DNA from: Roseibium sp.
GTDB taxonomy: Bacteria; Pseudomonadota; Alphaproteobacteria; Rhizobiales; Stappiaceae
Direction: 5' to 3'
Length of the DNA: 64,000 nt
Assembly: GCA_017643925.1 (NCBI GenBank)
Contig: JAEPML010000004.1
Coordinates: forward strand, 62,001-126,000
Shown here: positions 26,044-35,208 of the stretch, piece by piece
How positions within the stretch are numbered: position 1 is the first letter of the stretch
Layout: every line of letters begins with the position of its first letter
Position numbers and translations under genes: made by a program
Notes under the pieces: generated by a model
What the model was told of the DNA's origin: nothing
What the model saw: only the letters and a program-made list of their open reading frames with translations
The model's database searches: none

Positions 26044-27216
26044 ATGCCAATCATCAACCGTCTTGCGGATTTGACTGATGAGATCACGGCCTGGCGTCGC
26101 GACCTCCACGAGAACCCCGAAATTCTCTATGAAACAGTCCGCACGGCCGGCAAGGTTGCCGAACTCCTTGAAAGCTTCGGCGTGGACGAAATTGCCACGG
26201 GCATTGGCAAGACCGGCGTCGTTGGCGTGATCAAGGGCCGTAACGGTGGTGCGGGCAAAACCGTCGGATTGCGTGCAGACATGGATGCGCTCCCGATCGA
26301 GGAAGCGACCGACAAGCCCTATGCCTCGAAAACCCCGGGAAAGATGCATGCCTGTGGTCATGACGGCCACACGGCCATGCTGCTGGGCGCCGCCAAATAT
26401 CTCGCAGAAACGCGGAACTTTGACGGCACTGTTGTCGTGATATTCCAGCCGGCCGAAGAAGGCGGTGCGGGCGCGAAGGCCATGATCGACGACGGCCTGA
26501 TGACCCGCTGGCCGATCGACGAGGTCTATGGCATGCACAATTACCCTGGCATGCCGGTCGGCGAATTTGCCATTCGCAAGGGCCCAATCATGGCCGCCAC
26601 CGACGAATTCAGGATCACCATCACCGGAAAGGGCGGTCATGCCGCCAAGCCGCACCAGACGATCGACCCGATCATTGTCGGGTCCAAGATGGTGTCGGCC
26701 CTGCAAACCATTGCCAGCCGCAATGCCGATCCGCTTGATTCGGTCGTGGTTTCCGTCACCGTCTTTGACGCCGGCAATGCCTTCAACGTCATTCCGCAGG
26801 AAGCGCTGCTGCGCGGCACGGTCCGCACGCTCAATCCCGATGTCAGGGATCTGGCCGAGGAACGCATGACGAATATCGTCAAATCGCTTGCAGAAGCCTT
26901 TGATGCGACGGCGAATCTCGAGTTCCGCCGGGGCTATCCGGTTACGGCCAACCATGATGACCAGACAGACTTCGCAGCCCGGATCGCCGAGGGCATTGCC
27001 GGAGACGGCAAGGTCAATCGCAACATCGATCCGATGATGGGTGGCGAGGACTTCTCCTACATGCTCGAGGAACGCCCAGGCGCCTTCATCTTCGCAGGCA
27101 ACGGCAACAGCGCGGGTCTGCACCATCCGGAATACGACTTCAACGACGACCTGATCCCGGTTGGCTGCTCCTACTGGGTGAAACTGGTGGAAACGGCCCT
27201 TCCGGCAGCCGCCTGA
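26044..27216 (+). CDS. M20 family amidohydrolase (hippurate hydrolase type)
   Basis: A 390-residue M20D metallopeptidase. The HACGHDGHTAMLLGAAKYL segment and FQPAEEGGAGAKAMIDDG carry the metal ligands and catalytic glutamate, and MHNYPGMPVGEFAIRKG follows. The lid/dimerisation domain starts near GGHAAKPHQTIDP. MMGGEDFSYMLEERPGAFIF closes the active site. Family members deacylate N-acyl amino acids, hippurate or auxin conjugates; the substrate is not readable. AGGAG precedes the ATG. A good terminator follows, so it is a monocistronic gene. Confidence 0.9.
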   Translation: MPIINRLADLTDEITAWRRDLHENPEILYETVRTAGKVAELLESFGVDEIATGIGKTGVVGVIKGRNGGAGKTVGLRADMDALPIEEATDKPYASKTPGKMHACGHDGHTAMLLGAAKYLAETRNFDGTVVVIFQPAEEGGAGAKAMIDDGLMTRWPIDEVYGMHNYPGMPVGEFAIRKGPIMAATDEFRITITGKGGHAAKPHQTIDPIIVGSKMVSALQTIASRNADPLDSVVVSVTVFDAGNAFNVIPQEALLRGTVRTLNPDVRDLAEERMTNIVKSLAEAFDATANLEFRRGYPVTANHDDQTDFAARIAEGIAGDGKVNRNIDPMMGGEDFSYMLEERPGAFIFAGNGNSAGLHHPEYDFNDDLIPVGCSYWVKLVETALPAAA

Positions 27217-27235
27217 GAAAAACTGTGCTAAGAAG

Positions 27236-27258
27236 ACGCCGGTTTCGACCGGCGTTTT
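27236..27258 (+). terminator. intrinsic terminator of the M20 amidohydrolase gene
   Basis: ACGCCGGT (27236-27243) and ACCGGCGT (27248-27255) form a perfect 8-bp stem with a stable TTCG loop, followed by a T run to 27258. It lies 20 nt beyond the stop codon. Confidence 0.8.
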
Positions 27259-27274
27259 CATTTGGACCTTCCCC

Positions 27275-28069
27275 ATGTCCCTGTCTCAATCCAAAATCTC
27301 CTTTGTCGCGACCTATCTGCTGGTTGGCGCATTTGTCGGCGTTCTTGTGATTCATCCCCTGAACCTGGTGGTGATCTGGTGGGAGCTGTCGAGATTTTCT
27401 GAAACAGCGCCGAGACTGATCGAATTCCTGTCCAACCGCCTTTGGTTGCTTCTCTTGCCGCGCCACCTGGATGTCGCCATTGCCTACACGCTGGTCGGCG
27501 CCATTGTCGGTCTGGCATTCGGAATTTTCAGCCGGAACTACATGCGCACCTCCGAGGCTTACAAGTCCCTGCGCGAAGAACAGACAACCCAGATCCCGGC
27601 GATCATGAAACAGGGCGAAAACGAACGGGTCGAGTTCAAGTCCTCGCTTCGCTGGGACATGAAGGAAGACCGCATCAACCGCGGCCTTGAAAAGGTGATC
27701 GCCAAGACGATCGCAGGTTTTTTCAACGCCAACGGCGGCTATCTTCTCGTAGGGGTAGACGATGACGGAGAAGCTCTTGGTCTCGACAAGGACCTGTCCA
27801 CGCTGAAAAGTCCTGATCTGGACGCCTTCGAGCGGACCGTGAACGATATCGTGTCTAAATTCCTGGGCGGGGATCTTTGCCCCTACATTCACACGGTCTT
27901 TGCCAGGGTGAATTCCAGGGACGTCGCCATGATCATCATCCGTCCGACACCGAGAGCCGCCTATCTGGACGAGAACCGGTCTTCGGCGTTTTACGTCCGC
28001 AGCGGCAATTCCACGCGGCAGCTCGATGTACGTGAAGCGCTAAGCTACGCCAAGTCGCGCTGGAATTGA
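27275..28069 (+). CDS. membrane protein with cytoplasmic Schlafen-like AlbA_2 domain
   Basis: A 264-residue protein with two predicted membrane helices (about residues 9-37 and 66-86) and a soluble C-terminal AlbA_2 (Schlafen AlbA-like, PF04326) domain. The AlbA_2 signature begins ENERVEFKSSLRWDM, continues EKVIAKTIAGFFNANGGYLLVGVDDDGEALGLDKD, and ends with the strand AAYLDENRSSAFYVRSGNSTRQLD. Such domains are usually found in soluble regulators or nucleic-acid binding proteins. Here it is anchored at the membrane, so a nucleotide- or nucleic-acid sensing role at the inner membrane is possible. It is followed 4 nt later by a TauE exporter. Confidence 0.8.
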   Translation: MSLSQSKISFVATYLLVGAFVGVLVIHPLNLVVIWWELSRFSETAPRLIEFLSNRLWLLLLPRHLDVAIAYTLVGAIVGLAFGIFSRNYMRTSEAYKSLREEQTTQIPAIMKQGENERVEFKSSLRWDMKEDRINRGLEKVIAKTIAGFFNANGGYLLVGVDDDGEALGLDKDLSTLKSPDLDAFERTVNDIVSKFLGGDLCPYIHTVFARVNSRDVAMIIIRPTPRAAYLDENRSSAFYVRSGNSTRQLDVREALSYAKSRWN

Positions 28070-28073
28070 CCCC

Positions 28074-28838
28074 ATGGATCTCCTGACTGCCTTGCTGCCT
28101 GCAGACATCAGTCTGCTTGCGAGCCTGCTCCTGATCGTCGCGAGTTTCTTCACCTCCGCCCTGACGGCCGCCGTCGGCCTTGGCGGCGGCATTGCCCTGA
28201 TTGCCGTCATGGCCAGCCTGATGCCGGCAAGCGCGCTTGTGCCGGTGCATGGCGTGGTCCAGATCGGATCGAATGGCGGACGGGCAATCGTCCAGTTCCG
28301 GCACGTCGACTGGCTGATTGCGGTCTGGTTTGCCGCCGGCGCCGTGTTCGGCGCTGCCATTGGTGGCGCCATCGCCGTAGAGCTGCCGGCCTCGGTGCTC
28401 CGCGCCGGCATCGGCGTCTTCGTGCTCTGGGTGATCTGGGGCCGGCCACCGAGGTTCGGCAAGGCCCCCAAACGCGCGATGGGTGTCGCCGGTTTTGCCT
28501 CGACCTTCCTGTCGATGTTCTTCGGAGCGGCCGGGCCGATCGGGGGCGCCGTGCTTTCCACCCTCGGGCTGACACGGCATGAATTTGTCGCCAATCAGGC
28601 CGTCACCGCCCTCACGATGCACATCTTCAAGATCATTGCCTTCGGCGCTCTCGGCTTCGCCTTTGCACCCTGGGTCGGCCTGATCGTCCTGATGATTGCC
28701 AGTGGTTTTCTGGGAACGCTCGCGGGCAGCAGGATGCTCGGCAAGATGGACGAAAAGGCCTTCAAAACCGGTTTCAAATGGGTAATGACCGCACTTGCCC
28801 TCAACCTTTTCTGGCAGGCGTTCAGAACCTGGTTTTGA
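28074..28838 (+). CDS. TauE/SafE family sulfite exporter-like permease
   Basis: A 254-residue inner-membrane protein with about eight hydrophobic segments. The ALTAAVGLGGGIALIAVMASLMP repeat near the N-terminus (residues 23-45; here AVGLGGGIALIAVM) and FGAAGPIGGAVLSTLGL in the second half are the duplicated TauE/SafE motif. Characterised relatives export sulfite, sulfoacetate or organic anions. It starts 4 nt after the AlbA_2 membrane gene, suggesting the two act together. The transported ion is unknown. Confidence 0.88.
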   Translation: MDLLTALLPADISLLASLLLIVASFFTSALTAAVGLGGGIALIAVMASLMPASALVPVHGVVQIGSNGGRAIVQFRHVDWLIAVWFAAGAVFGAAIGGAIAVELPASVLRAGIGVFVLWVIWGRPPRFGKAPKRAMGVAGFASTFLSMFFGAAGPIGGAVLSTLGLTRHEFVANQAVTALTMHIFKIIAFGALGFAFAPWVGLIVLMIASGFLGTLAGSRMLGKMDEKAFKTGFKWVMTALALNLFWQAFRTWF

Positions 28839-29017
28839 AGATGGTGTTAAATACCCGCCACGTCCCAAGGCCTGTGTCGCAGGTTTGCGCGCCGTCCCTT
28901 TCTTGACCTTTCCCTAAGGCTTGCTTGAGTTCTTCGCAACTGGAGCCACCTTGAAAGACGATGGCCGACGCGGTAACTCAGCGCATCGGTTTTTCTAATA
29001 TGCGGGATGGAGCGTCC

Positions 29018-30130
29018 ATGGCCTCTCAAAATCTTCTGCTTTTGCCGGGTGACGGCATCGGCCCGGAAATCATGAAGGAAGTCAAAAAGGTTATTGCCTG
29101 GTTCAACGAAAAGGGCGGCATGTCCTTTGAAACCAGCGACGGCCTTGTCGGCGGGGCCGCCTATGACGCGCACGGCCAGTCGATTTCCGAAGAGGACATG
29201 GCCAAGGCAATGGCTTCGGACGCGGTGATCTTCGGCGCTGTCGGCGGCCCGAAATGGGATGATGTACCTTACGAGGTGCGCCCGGAAGCCGGCCTTCTGC
29301 GCCTGCGCAAGGACATGCAGCTCTTTGCCAACCTGCGTCCCGCCATCTGTTACCCGGCCCTCGCCGACGCATCTTCCCTGAAGAAGGACGTCATTGAAGG
29401 TCTGGATATCCTGATCGTGCGAGAGCTGACCGGCGGCGTCTATTTCGGCGAGCCGAAGGAGATCACCGACCTCGGCAACGGCCAGAAACGCGGTGTCGAC
29501 ACGCAGGTCTATGACACCTACGAGATCGAGCGGATTTCCAAGGTTGCCTTCGAACTGGCCCGCACCCGCGACAACAAGGTCTGTTCGATGGAGAAGCGCA
29601 ACGTGATGAAGTCCGGTGTGCTCTGGAACGAAGTCGTCACGCAGACCCACAAGAACGGCTATGAAGACGTGCAGCTGGACCACATGCTGGCTGATGCCGG
29701 TGGCATGCAGCTGGTTCGCTGGCCGAAACAGTTCGACGTCATCGTCACCGACAACCTCTTCGGCGACATGCTTTCCGACGTCGCCGCAATGCTGACCGGT
29801 TCCCTTGGCATGCTGCCTTCCGCATCTCTTGGCGCTCCGGACGAAGCAACCGGCAAGCGCAAGGCGCTCTACGAGCCGGTGCACGGTTCTGCACCCGACA
29901 TCGCCGGAACGGGCGCTGCCAACCCGATCGCCATGATTGCCAGCTTCGGCATGGCGCTGCGTTACTCCTTCGAGGAGGTCGCAGCGGCTGACAAGCTCGA
30001 CCAGGCAATTGCCAACGCACTCGACAAGGGCCTGAGAACCAAGGACATTGCCGCAGAAGGCGAAGCAACGGTCACAACCGCCGAAATGGGCGACGCGATC
30101 ATCGCCGAGCTGGACGCGCTCAGCGCCTGA
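29018..30130 (+). CDS. leuB: 3-isopropylmalate dehydrogenase
   Basis: A 370-residue LeuB, which oxidatively decarboxylates 3-isopropylmalate in leucine synthesis with [17 protein letters not shown] (residues 5-18) starts the fold. [14 protein letters not shown] and [15 protein letters not shown] hold substrate residues, and [27 protein letters not shown] carries metal aspartates. [20 protein letters not shown] is the cofactor loop. I start at ATG 29018 because it gives the normal N-terminus; a frame 19 codons longer is possible but not supported. The terminator right after it shows that it is transcribed alone. Confidence 0.96.
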   Translation: MASQNLLLLPGDGIGPEIMKEVKKVIAWFNEKGGMSFETSDGLVGGAAYDAHGQSISEEDMAKAMASDAVIFGAVGGPKWDDVPYEVRPEAGLLRLRKDMQLFANLRPAICYPALADASSLKKDVIEGLDILIVRELTGGVYFGEPKEITDLGNGQKRGVDTQVYDTYEIERISKVAFELARTRDNKVCSMEKRNVMKSGVLWNEVVTQTHKNGYEDVQLDHMLADAGGMQLVRWPKQFDVIVTDNLFGDMLSDVAAMLTGSLGMLPSASLGAPDEATGKRKALYEPVHGSAPDIAGTGAANPIAMIASFGMALRYSFEEVAAADKLDQAIANALDKGLRTKDIAAEGEATVTTAEMGDAIIAELDALSA

Positions 30131-30154
30131 CGCAACTCGCCAATTGCATAGCAA

Positions 30155-30186
30155 GCCGCTAACGGGTATCCCGTTGGCGGCTTTTT
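30155..30186 (+). terminator. intrinsic terminator of leuB
   Basis: GCCGCTAACGGG (30155-30166) pairs with CCCGTTGGCGGC (30170-30181) with one G-U pair and a TAT loop, followed by five Ts. It lies 24 nt after the leuB stop. Confidence 0.9.
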
Positions 30187-30210
30187 CATTCCCGAACCGA
30201 AGCAGATCCC

Positions 30211-30630
30211 ATGATCGAAGACAAACTCGGCCCCTTTCTCGGCACCTGGATCCTTGACGCAGACGAAAGCGAATTCGAACAGGGCGACCCGCCCAAGAGC
30301 GCAACGCTGAAGATCGAGGACAATTTCGGCATGGCGATCTTCACCATGAACCAGGTTTCGGCCGATGGCGAAGTCACGAATGACAGTTTTGAGGCCGTTC
30401 CGGACGGTCCCGAAGTCAAGCTGGGAAAGAGCGGTCTGGTCGATGCGATGCGCCTGGTCTTCCAGGGGGACAGGAACCTGATCTCCGAGGCACGCCGTGG
30501 AGGTCTGACAATCATGAAGGCTGACCGGGAACTGTCGGAAGACGGTCGCACGCTGACGGTAACCCAGACCGTTCACCTAGTCGATGTCGCCAGTTTCACC
30601 AACACGTCCGTTTACCGCCGGGCCCAGTAG
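30211..30630 (+). CDS. hypothetical protein, lipocalin-like fold suspected
   Basis: A 139-residue soluble protein with no signal peptide. The start FLGTWILDADESEFEQG, followed by repeated beta strands (ATLKIEDNFGMAIFTMNQ, RNLISEARRGGLTIMKADRELSEDGRTLTVTQTV), resembles the GxW opening and strand pattern of lipocalin-like families. No catalytic signature is visible. It starts 25 nt after the leuB terminator and ends 8 nt before the VOC gene, so those two are probably co-transcribed. Function unknown. Confidence 0.7.
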   Translation: MIEDKLGPFLGTWILDADESEFEQGDPPKSATLKIEDNFGMAIFTMNQVSADGEVTNDSFEAVPDGPEVKLGKSGLVDAMRLVFQGDRNLISEARRGGLTIMKADRELSEDGRTLTVTQTVHLVDVASFTNTSVYRRAQ

Positions 30631-30638
30631 TCACGCCC

Positions 30639-31028
30639 ATGAAACAGATCATCGGAGCCATTACGCTCGTTGTGCCGGACTATGACGCCGCGATTGCATT
30701 TTATGTCGGCAAGCTCGGCTTTGACCTGATCGAGGACACCCGGCTGACGGACACCAAGCGCTGGGTTCTCGTTGCACCGAAAGGCAGCACGGAATCGCGG
30801 CTTTTGCTCGCGCAAGCCGACGGAAAGGCACAGGAAGCTGCCATCGGCAACCAGGCCGGCGGACGCGTCTTCCTGTTCCTCAACACGGACGATTTCGACA
30901 GGGACCACGCTGCGATGTCCGCTTCTGGCGTCGAATTCCTGGAAGAACCGAGATCGGAATCCTACGGCAAGGTTGCTGTCTTCCGCGATCCGTTCGGCAA
31001 TCAGTGGGACCTGATCCAGCACGTTTGA
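30639..31028 (+). CDS. VOC family protein (glyoxalase/bleomycin resistance fold)
   Basis: A 129-residue protein of the vicinal oxygen chelate fold: two beta-alpha-beta-beta-beta modules, opening IIGAITLVVPDYDAAIAFYVGKLGFDLIED and ending VAVFRDPFGNQWDLIQHV, the latter a standard VOC C-terminus. The terminal motif YGKVAVFRDPFGNQWDLIQ carries the second metal-ligand position. Members include glyoxalase I, dioxygenases and antibiotic-binding proteins; this one is not assignable. Eight bases separate it from the upstream hypothetical gene. Confidence 0.88.
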   Translation: MKQIIGAITLVVPDYDAAIAFYVGKLGFDLIEDTRLTDTKRWVLVAPKGSTESRLLLAQADGKAQEAAIGNQAGGRVFLFLNTDDFDRDHAAMSASGVEFLEEPRSESYGKVAVFRDPFGNQWDLIQHV

Positions 31029-31070
31029 AGGCGAGGCTCGGCTGGTTCAGACACCTGCCCTCCATTCTGC

Positions 31071-32006
31071 TCAGGTTCGCCTGAACACCAGAAGCGACAG
31101 ACCAATCGTGACAACACCGATCCCGAGCCATTCCTGAAGGCTGGGCACTTCTCTCAGAACCGGGATCGCAAGAAGGGCTGCAGAAGCAGGCACGGCTGCG
31201 GAAAATCCCGCTGTAGGCGTCGGACCCAGATGGGTGGCCGCAAGGGCAAACAGGATGACGGCAACAAATCCCGGTCCCAACCCCTGGAAGGCGGCCTGAA
31301 ACAGCACGGTCGACCAGCTCGCTTCCGCAAGTCCGGACGGCAGAAACAGGAACCAGACCGGAACGAAGACGAGAGCATTCGGCACATTCACCAGCGCCAG
31401 GGCCTGGCGGGGTGTCACCTGCCAATGCCGGACGCCGAAGATGTAGATCGACAGAACTGCCGATGCCCCCAGAAACAATCCGATGCCGACGGCGACATTC
31501 TTTCCACCGGCAGCAAATCCGGCACTGCCGAGGAGCAGAGCTCCTGCAACGATCACCGAGATACCCACCACCTGGCTCCTGCCGGGCAGACTGCCTGAAG
31601 CAAGCGCAACCAGGAGCGCGGTGAAGACCGGCAGGGCACCATTTGCAAAAACCCCGGCATAGGCTGCCGAGGATTCCGAGAGGCCCCGGTACATGAGCAT
31701 GGAATAAAGGATACCCGGACCACACAGGGACATCGTCACCACCGCTTTCAAGGGCAGCTGACGCGGCCACCATCGAAAGGCAAAGGGAAGCGTGATGCAT
31801 CCGGCCACAAGGAAGCGCAGGCCGGTCATGTCGGCGGCCGTCAGACTTGTTGTGACACCGGCGCGGGAAAAGACAATGAATCCCGACCAGATGAACAGCA
31901 CCGCAATCGCGCAGATCACGCCCAACTGGCGGTTGGGCTCACCTGAGGCTTGTGTAATGCGTTGGCCGCTTCTTTCCGATAAATGGGAGATCTCACGCAG
32001 AACCAT
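31071..32006 (-). CDS. EamA/DMT family transporter controlled by MarR
   Basis: A 311-residue drug/metabolite transporter with ten predicted membrane helices in two EamA repeats. The first opens GVICAIAVLFIWSGFIVFSRAGV and the second includes GPGFVAVILFALAATHLGPTPTAGFSAAVPASAALLAIPVLREVPSLQEWLG. DMT exporters move amino acids, drugs or metabolites. It overlaps the marR gene by 14 nt and lies downstream of it on the same strand, so it is MarR-regulated through the operator at 32448-32468. The EamA-like helix-loop pattern supports the family; substrate unknown. Confidence 0.88.
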   Translation of the reverse strand: MVLREISHLSERSGQRITQASGEPNRQLGVICAIAVLFIWSGFIVFSRAGVTTSLTAADMTGLRFLVAGCITLPFAFRWWPRQLPLKAVVTMSLCGPGILYSMLMYRGLSESSAAYAGVFANGALPVFTALLVALASGSLPGRSQVVGISVIVAGALLLGSAGFAAGGKNVAVGIGLFLGASAVLSIYIFGVRHWQVTPRQALALVNVPNALVFVPVWFLFLPSGLAEASWSTVLFQAAFQGLGPGFVAVILFALAATHLGPTPTAGFSAAVPASAALLAIPVLREVPSLQEWLGIGVVTIGLSLLVFRRT

Positions 32007-32433
32007 CCTGTTGCATGGACGCGATCGCGCGTTTCATGAACGACAGGAACTGGGTGGTTTCCGTATCCGAGAAGCCCTCCAGTGCAATTTCATTTTGCGC
32101 CATGGCAGCAGCAACCGCCTCGTCCCTGAGTGACCTGGTTCTGTCGGTCAGGAAAATTTCCTGAACACGTCCGTCTTCCGCACTCGGCCGCCGTTCGATG
32201 AGACCATCGCGTTCCATGCGGGACAGCGTGTTGGCGAGCGTGGCCTGCTCGATATCCAGCGTCCGGACCAGGTCTTTTTGCGTCTGGCCTTCCCGTGCCC
32301 AAAGCGCAAGCAGGGCCGGGAACTGGCCCGGCGCCAGACCCAGGGGTTTGATGCGGCGCTGCAGACCGGCTGCGAACAGGCGGGCCATGTGATTGGCAAG
32401 ATAGCCGGCGGAAGAATCCTTCTCGAAAGTCAT
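31993..32433 (-). CDS. MarR family transcriptional regulator
   Basis: A 146-residue MarR protein. The winged helix spans about residues 45-110: ALWAREGQTQKDLVRTLDIEQATLANTLSRMERDGLIERR (given here in two parts, QTQKDLVRTLDIEQATLANT and LSRMERDGLIERR), then the wing RPSAEDGRVQEIFLT. I start at ATG 32433; a longer frame to 32502 exists but would remove the operator from the promoter region. An AT-rich operator lies 15-35 nt upstream on the same strand, and two close copies of it lie at the ABM/cytochrome b561 promoter. It probably represses itself, the eamA gene and that second operon in response to a small aromatic or redox ligand. Confidence 0.93.
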   Translation of the reverse strand: MTFEKDSSAGYLANHMARLFAAGLQRRIKPLGLAPGQFPALLALWAREGQTQKDLVRTLDIEQATLANTLSRMERDGLIERRPSAEDGRVQEIFLTDRTRSLRDEAVAAAMAQNEIALEGFSDTETTQFLSFMKRAIASMQQDGSA

Positions 32434-32447
32434 GGCGTGCCTATACG

Positions 32448-32468
32448 ATAAATAGCTTGCGATATAAA
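32448..32468 (-). promoter_or_regulatory. marR operator (site A of three)
   Basis: Read on the minus strand it is a 21-bp AT-rich imperfect palindrome around the core TATATCGCAAGCTAT, matching the other two sites at 17 of 21 bases. It lies 15-35 nt upstream of the marR start. It covers the spacer of a plausible promoter, with TTGTTT (32466-32471) as the -35 element and TCGTAT 17 nt downstream as the -10. Confidence 0.7.
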
Positions 32469-32633
32469 CAATTTGGTTTTTCGCCGACGAAGCCCAACGC
32501 ATCTGCTATGCTGCACTGCGTCATAAACGCGCTGTTTAACTGATTTGCTGTTAAAGCCGGGGATTTTTCCGGCCGGGCTTGATATTCCTTTGAACAGACG
32601 CGGCATTCACCGGACAGCGAGGGGTGGCACGCA

Positions 32634-33713
32634 TTGGCGAAACGGAAACCCGTAAAGGTCGACATCGCGCTTCAGGGCGGCGGCTCACATGGAGCCTTCA
32701 CCTGGGGTGTTCTGGATCGACTGCTGGATGAGGACTGGCTGATCATCGAAGGGGTATCCGGCACCAGCGCCGGTGCCATGAACGCGGTCGCCCTGACGCA
32801 AGGCCTATGCGAAGGTGGCCCGACCCGCGCCAAGGCGCTTCTTAAAGACTATTGGAACGCCGTCAGCGATTCCTCCAAGTACAGTCCCATTCGCCGCAGC
32901 GTGATGGACAAACTTCTTGGTCGCTGGACGCTCGACTATTCGCCGTCCTACTTCGCATCTCAGATGTTCGGCCGCATGCTGTCGCCCTATCAGTTCAACC
33001 CGATGGACATCAACCCTCTGCGGGAGATCGTCGCGGAGAGTTTCGACTTCGACCTGATCAACCGGGAGGATGCGCCGCGCCTCTTTCTCTGCGCGACAAA
33101 CGTGCGGACCGGCCGACCCAAGATCTTCCGCCAACCCGACATAACCTGTGACGCCGTCATGGCCTCGGCCTGTCTACCTACCCTGTTCAAGGCGGTCGAA
33201 ATTGATGGGGAAGCTTATTGGGACGGTGGCTATATGGGGAACCCGCCGCTGTTTCCGCTGATCGACGAAACCGAAGCGCGCGACATTATCCTGGTTCAGA
33301 TCAATCCGTTTGAACGCCCTGGCATTCCGACAACGCCGGCGGAAATCGAGAACCGGCTGAACGAAATCACCTTCAACGGCAGCCTGATCAAGGAACTGCG
33401 ATCCGTCGGTTTCCTCTATGAGGTCATTCACCATGAAGGGCTCGACCGCTCGGCGTATCGCGATGCGCATCTTCACATGATCGGCTCGGAAAGCGAGCTC
33501 GCCCGTTTTGGTGCCTCCAGCAAGCTCAACGCGGAACATGTCTTCCTCGACAAGCTCTACGAGCTTGGTCAGCAGACCGCCGAGACCTGGCTGACACAGC
33601 ATGGTGACAAGGTAGGCCGGGAATCTTCCTGGCGCCCGCGTGTCCTTTTTGAAGAAAGCCTCCAACCCGCCCATCTCGAACCGGGTACAGACAGGAACCT
33701 GGAGAAGTCATGA
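32634..33713 (+). CDS. patatin-like phospholipase family protein (DUF3734 type)
   Basis: A 359-residue serine lipid acyl hydrolase. IALQGGGSHGAFTWGVLD (oxyanion hole, residues 11-28), GTSAGAM (nucleophile serine) and the catalytic DGG in YWDGGYMGNPPLFPL are all present. The C-terminal third is the DUF3734-like extension seen in PHB-associated patatins. The first in-frame start is TTG at 32634, with GAGGGG upstream. It is coupled by ATGA to a GntP permease. In relatives the pair often accompanies a 3-hydroxybutyrate dehydrogenase, which is missing here. Its promoter shares the intergenic region with marR. Confidence 0.88.
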   Translation: MAKRKPVKVDIALQGGGSHGAFTWGVLDRLLDEDWLIIEGVSGTSAGAMNAVALTQGLCEGGPTRAKALLKDYWNAVSDSSKYSPIRRSVMDKLLGRWTLDYSPSYFASQMFGRMLSPYQFNPMDINPLREIVAESFDFDLINREDAPRLFLCATNVRTGRPKIFRQPDITCDAVMASACLPTLFKAVEIDGEAYWDGGYMGNPPLFPLIDETEARDIILVQINPFERPGIPTTPAEIENRLNEITFNGSLIKELRSVGFLYEVIHHEGLDRSAYRDAHLHMIGSESELARFGASSKLNAEHVFLDKLYELGQQTAETWLTQHGDKVGRESSWRPRVLFEESLQPAHLEPGTDRNLEKS

Positions 33714-35161
33714 TCGAACTGATTGGCATATTGCTGCCCCTTGGCCTCCTGATGTTCCTCGCCTTCAGGGGCATCACGCTCCTGCTGCTGGCCCCGGTCA
33801 TGGCCGTTCTCGCCGTCCTGATTTCAGGGGGGCTGTCCCCGTTGGCCGCCTTCACCCAGATTTTCATGATCAACACGGCCGACTTCATACTGGCCTTCTT
33901 TCCCCTTTTCTTTCTGGGCGCCATTTTTGGTAAGCTGATGGATGACAGCGGTTCGGCGGAAGCCATTGCCCGCTGGGTCATTGGCAAGCTCGGCACCAAC
34001 AACGCTATTCTGGCGGTCGTGATCTGCTGCGCCGTGCTCACCTATGGCGGGGTGTCGCTCTTCGTCGTTGCCTTCGCGATTTTTCCGATCGCCGCAGCGC
34101 TGTTTCGTGATGCAGCGGTTCCAAAACGCTTCATTCCAGGCGCGATCGCCCTCGGAGCCTTCACGTTCACCATGTCCGCGCTGCCCGGAACACCAGCCAT
34201 CCAGAATGCCATTCCGATGCCCTATTTCGGCACGACGGCTTTCGCCGCACCGGGCCTTGGCATCATCGCTGCGCTGATCATGTTCGGGCTCGGCATGGCC
34301 TGGCTGAAAAGGCGGGCATCAGCCGCCATGGCGGGTGGTGAAGGTTACGGCATCCACGAGGACGACCTGCCTGAACCCGACAGCGTCATGAGGGCACAGG
34401 CACAGAACGAGGGATTTGACGTCAACGAAATCGACCCTTCGGAACATGTGAAGGTGCCGCCCTCCTTCCTGCTTGCAATCGCCCCGATTGTGATCGTTGT
34501 CCTGGTCAATTTCCTGTTTGTCGAGTTCATCGTCCCAAGGCTGGATACGGCCTATCTGTCCGAACCGCTTTTCGGGGCAACATCGATCGAGGCAGTGCGC
34601 GGGGTCTGGGCAATCGTCGTGGCGCTGACCGCGTCCATCCTGCTTCTGATTCTGACCAATTTCCGGCGTTTTCCAGATCTGCGCGAAACCCTGAACAAGG
34701 GTGCGGACGCGGCGGTCCTTCCGATCTTCAACACGGCAAGCCTCGTCGGTTTCGGGGGCGTCATTGCTGCTCTACCTGCCTTTGAAAAGGTCACAGACGG
34801 TCTCCTGGCCGTGAGCGACGGCAACCCGCTCGTATCCGTTGCCCTGTCGGTTACAACGCTGTCCGCGCTCACAGGCTCCGCATCCGGCGGCATGAGCATC
34901 GCCCTTGATGCGCTGGGCAGCACTTTTGTTGCGCTTGCCAATTCCACGGGGACGTCGCTGGAGGCCATGCACCGCGTCACCTCCGTCGCCTCCGGAGCAC
35001 TGGACGCCCTGCCGCATAACGGTGCGGTCATCACGGTGCTCGGGATCGCGAAGCTAACCCACAAGGACAGCTACTTCGACATTTTCGTCACCGCGGTTGT
35101 CGTTCCCTTCATTGCACTGGTTGCCATCATTCTGCTTGCCAGCCTTTTCGGCGGTTTCTAG
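33710..35161 (+). CDS. GntP family permease
   Basis: A 483-residue membrane protein with about 12-13 helices; the GntP/gluconate:H+ symporter family. Visible are DFILAFFPLFFLGAIFGKLMDDSG, GGVSLFVVAFAIFPIAAALFRDA and FTMSALPGTPAIQNAIPMPYFGTT, the latter a conserved substrate-binding segment. An acidic cytoplasmic loop (about residues 205-250) separates the two halves. It is coupled to the patatin-like gene. By analogy with patatin/GntP/bdhA clusters the substrate may be 3-hydroxybutyrate rather than gluconate; this is inference. Confidence 0.85.
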   Translation: MIELIGILLPLGLLMFLAFRGITLLLLAPVMAVLAVLISGGLSPLAAFTQIFMINTADFILAFFPLFFLGAIFGKLMDDSGSAEAIARWVIGKLGTNNAILAVVICCAVLTYGGVSLFVVAFAIFPIAAALFRDAAVPKRFIPGAIALGAFTFTMSALPGTPAIQNAIPMPYFGTTAFAAPGLGIIAALIMFGLGMAWLKRRASAAMAGGEGYGIHEDDLPEPDSVMRAQAQNEGFDVNEIDPSEHVKVPPSFLLAIAPIVIVVLVNFLFVEFIVPRLDTAYLSEPLFGATSIEAVRGVWAIVVALTASILLLILTNFRRFPDLRETLNKGADAAVLPIFNTASLVGFGGVIAALPAFEKVTDGLLAVSDGNPLVSVALSVTTLSALTGSASGGMSIALDALGSTFVALANSTGTSLEAMHRVTSVASGALDALPHNGAVITVLGIAKLTHKDSYFDIFVTAVVVPFIALVAIILLASLFGGF

Positions 35162-35208
35162 GGCCGGACACCCATCTGGCACCCAACGGGATACATCTCT
35201 TGCAATCA

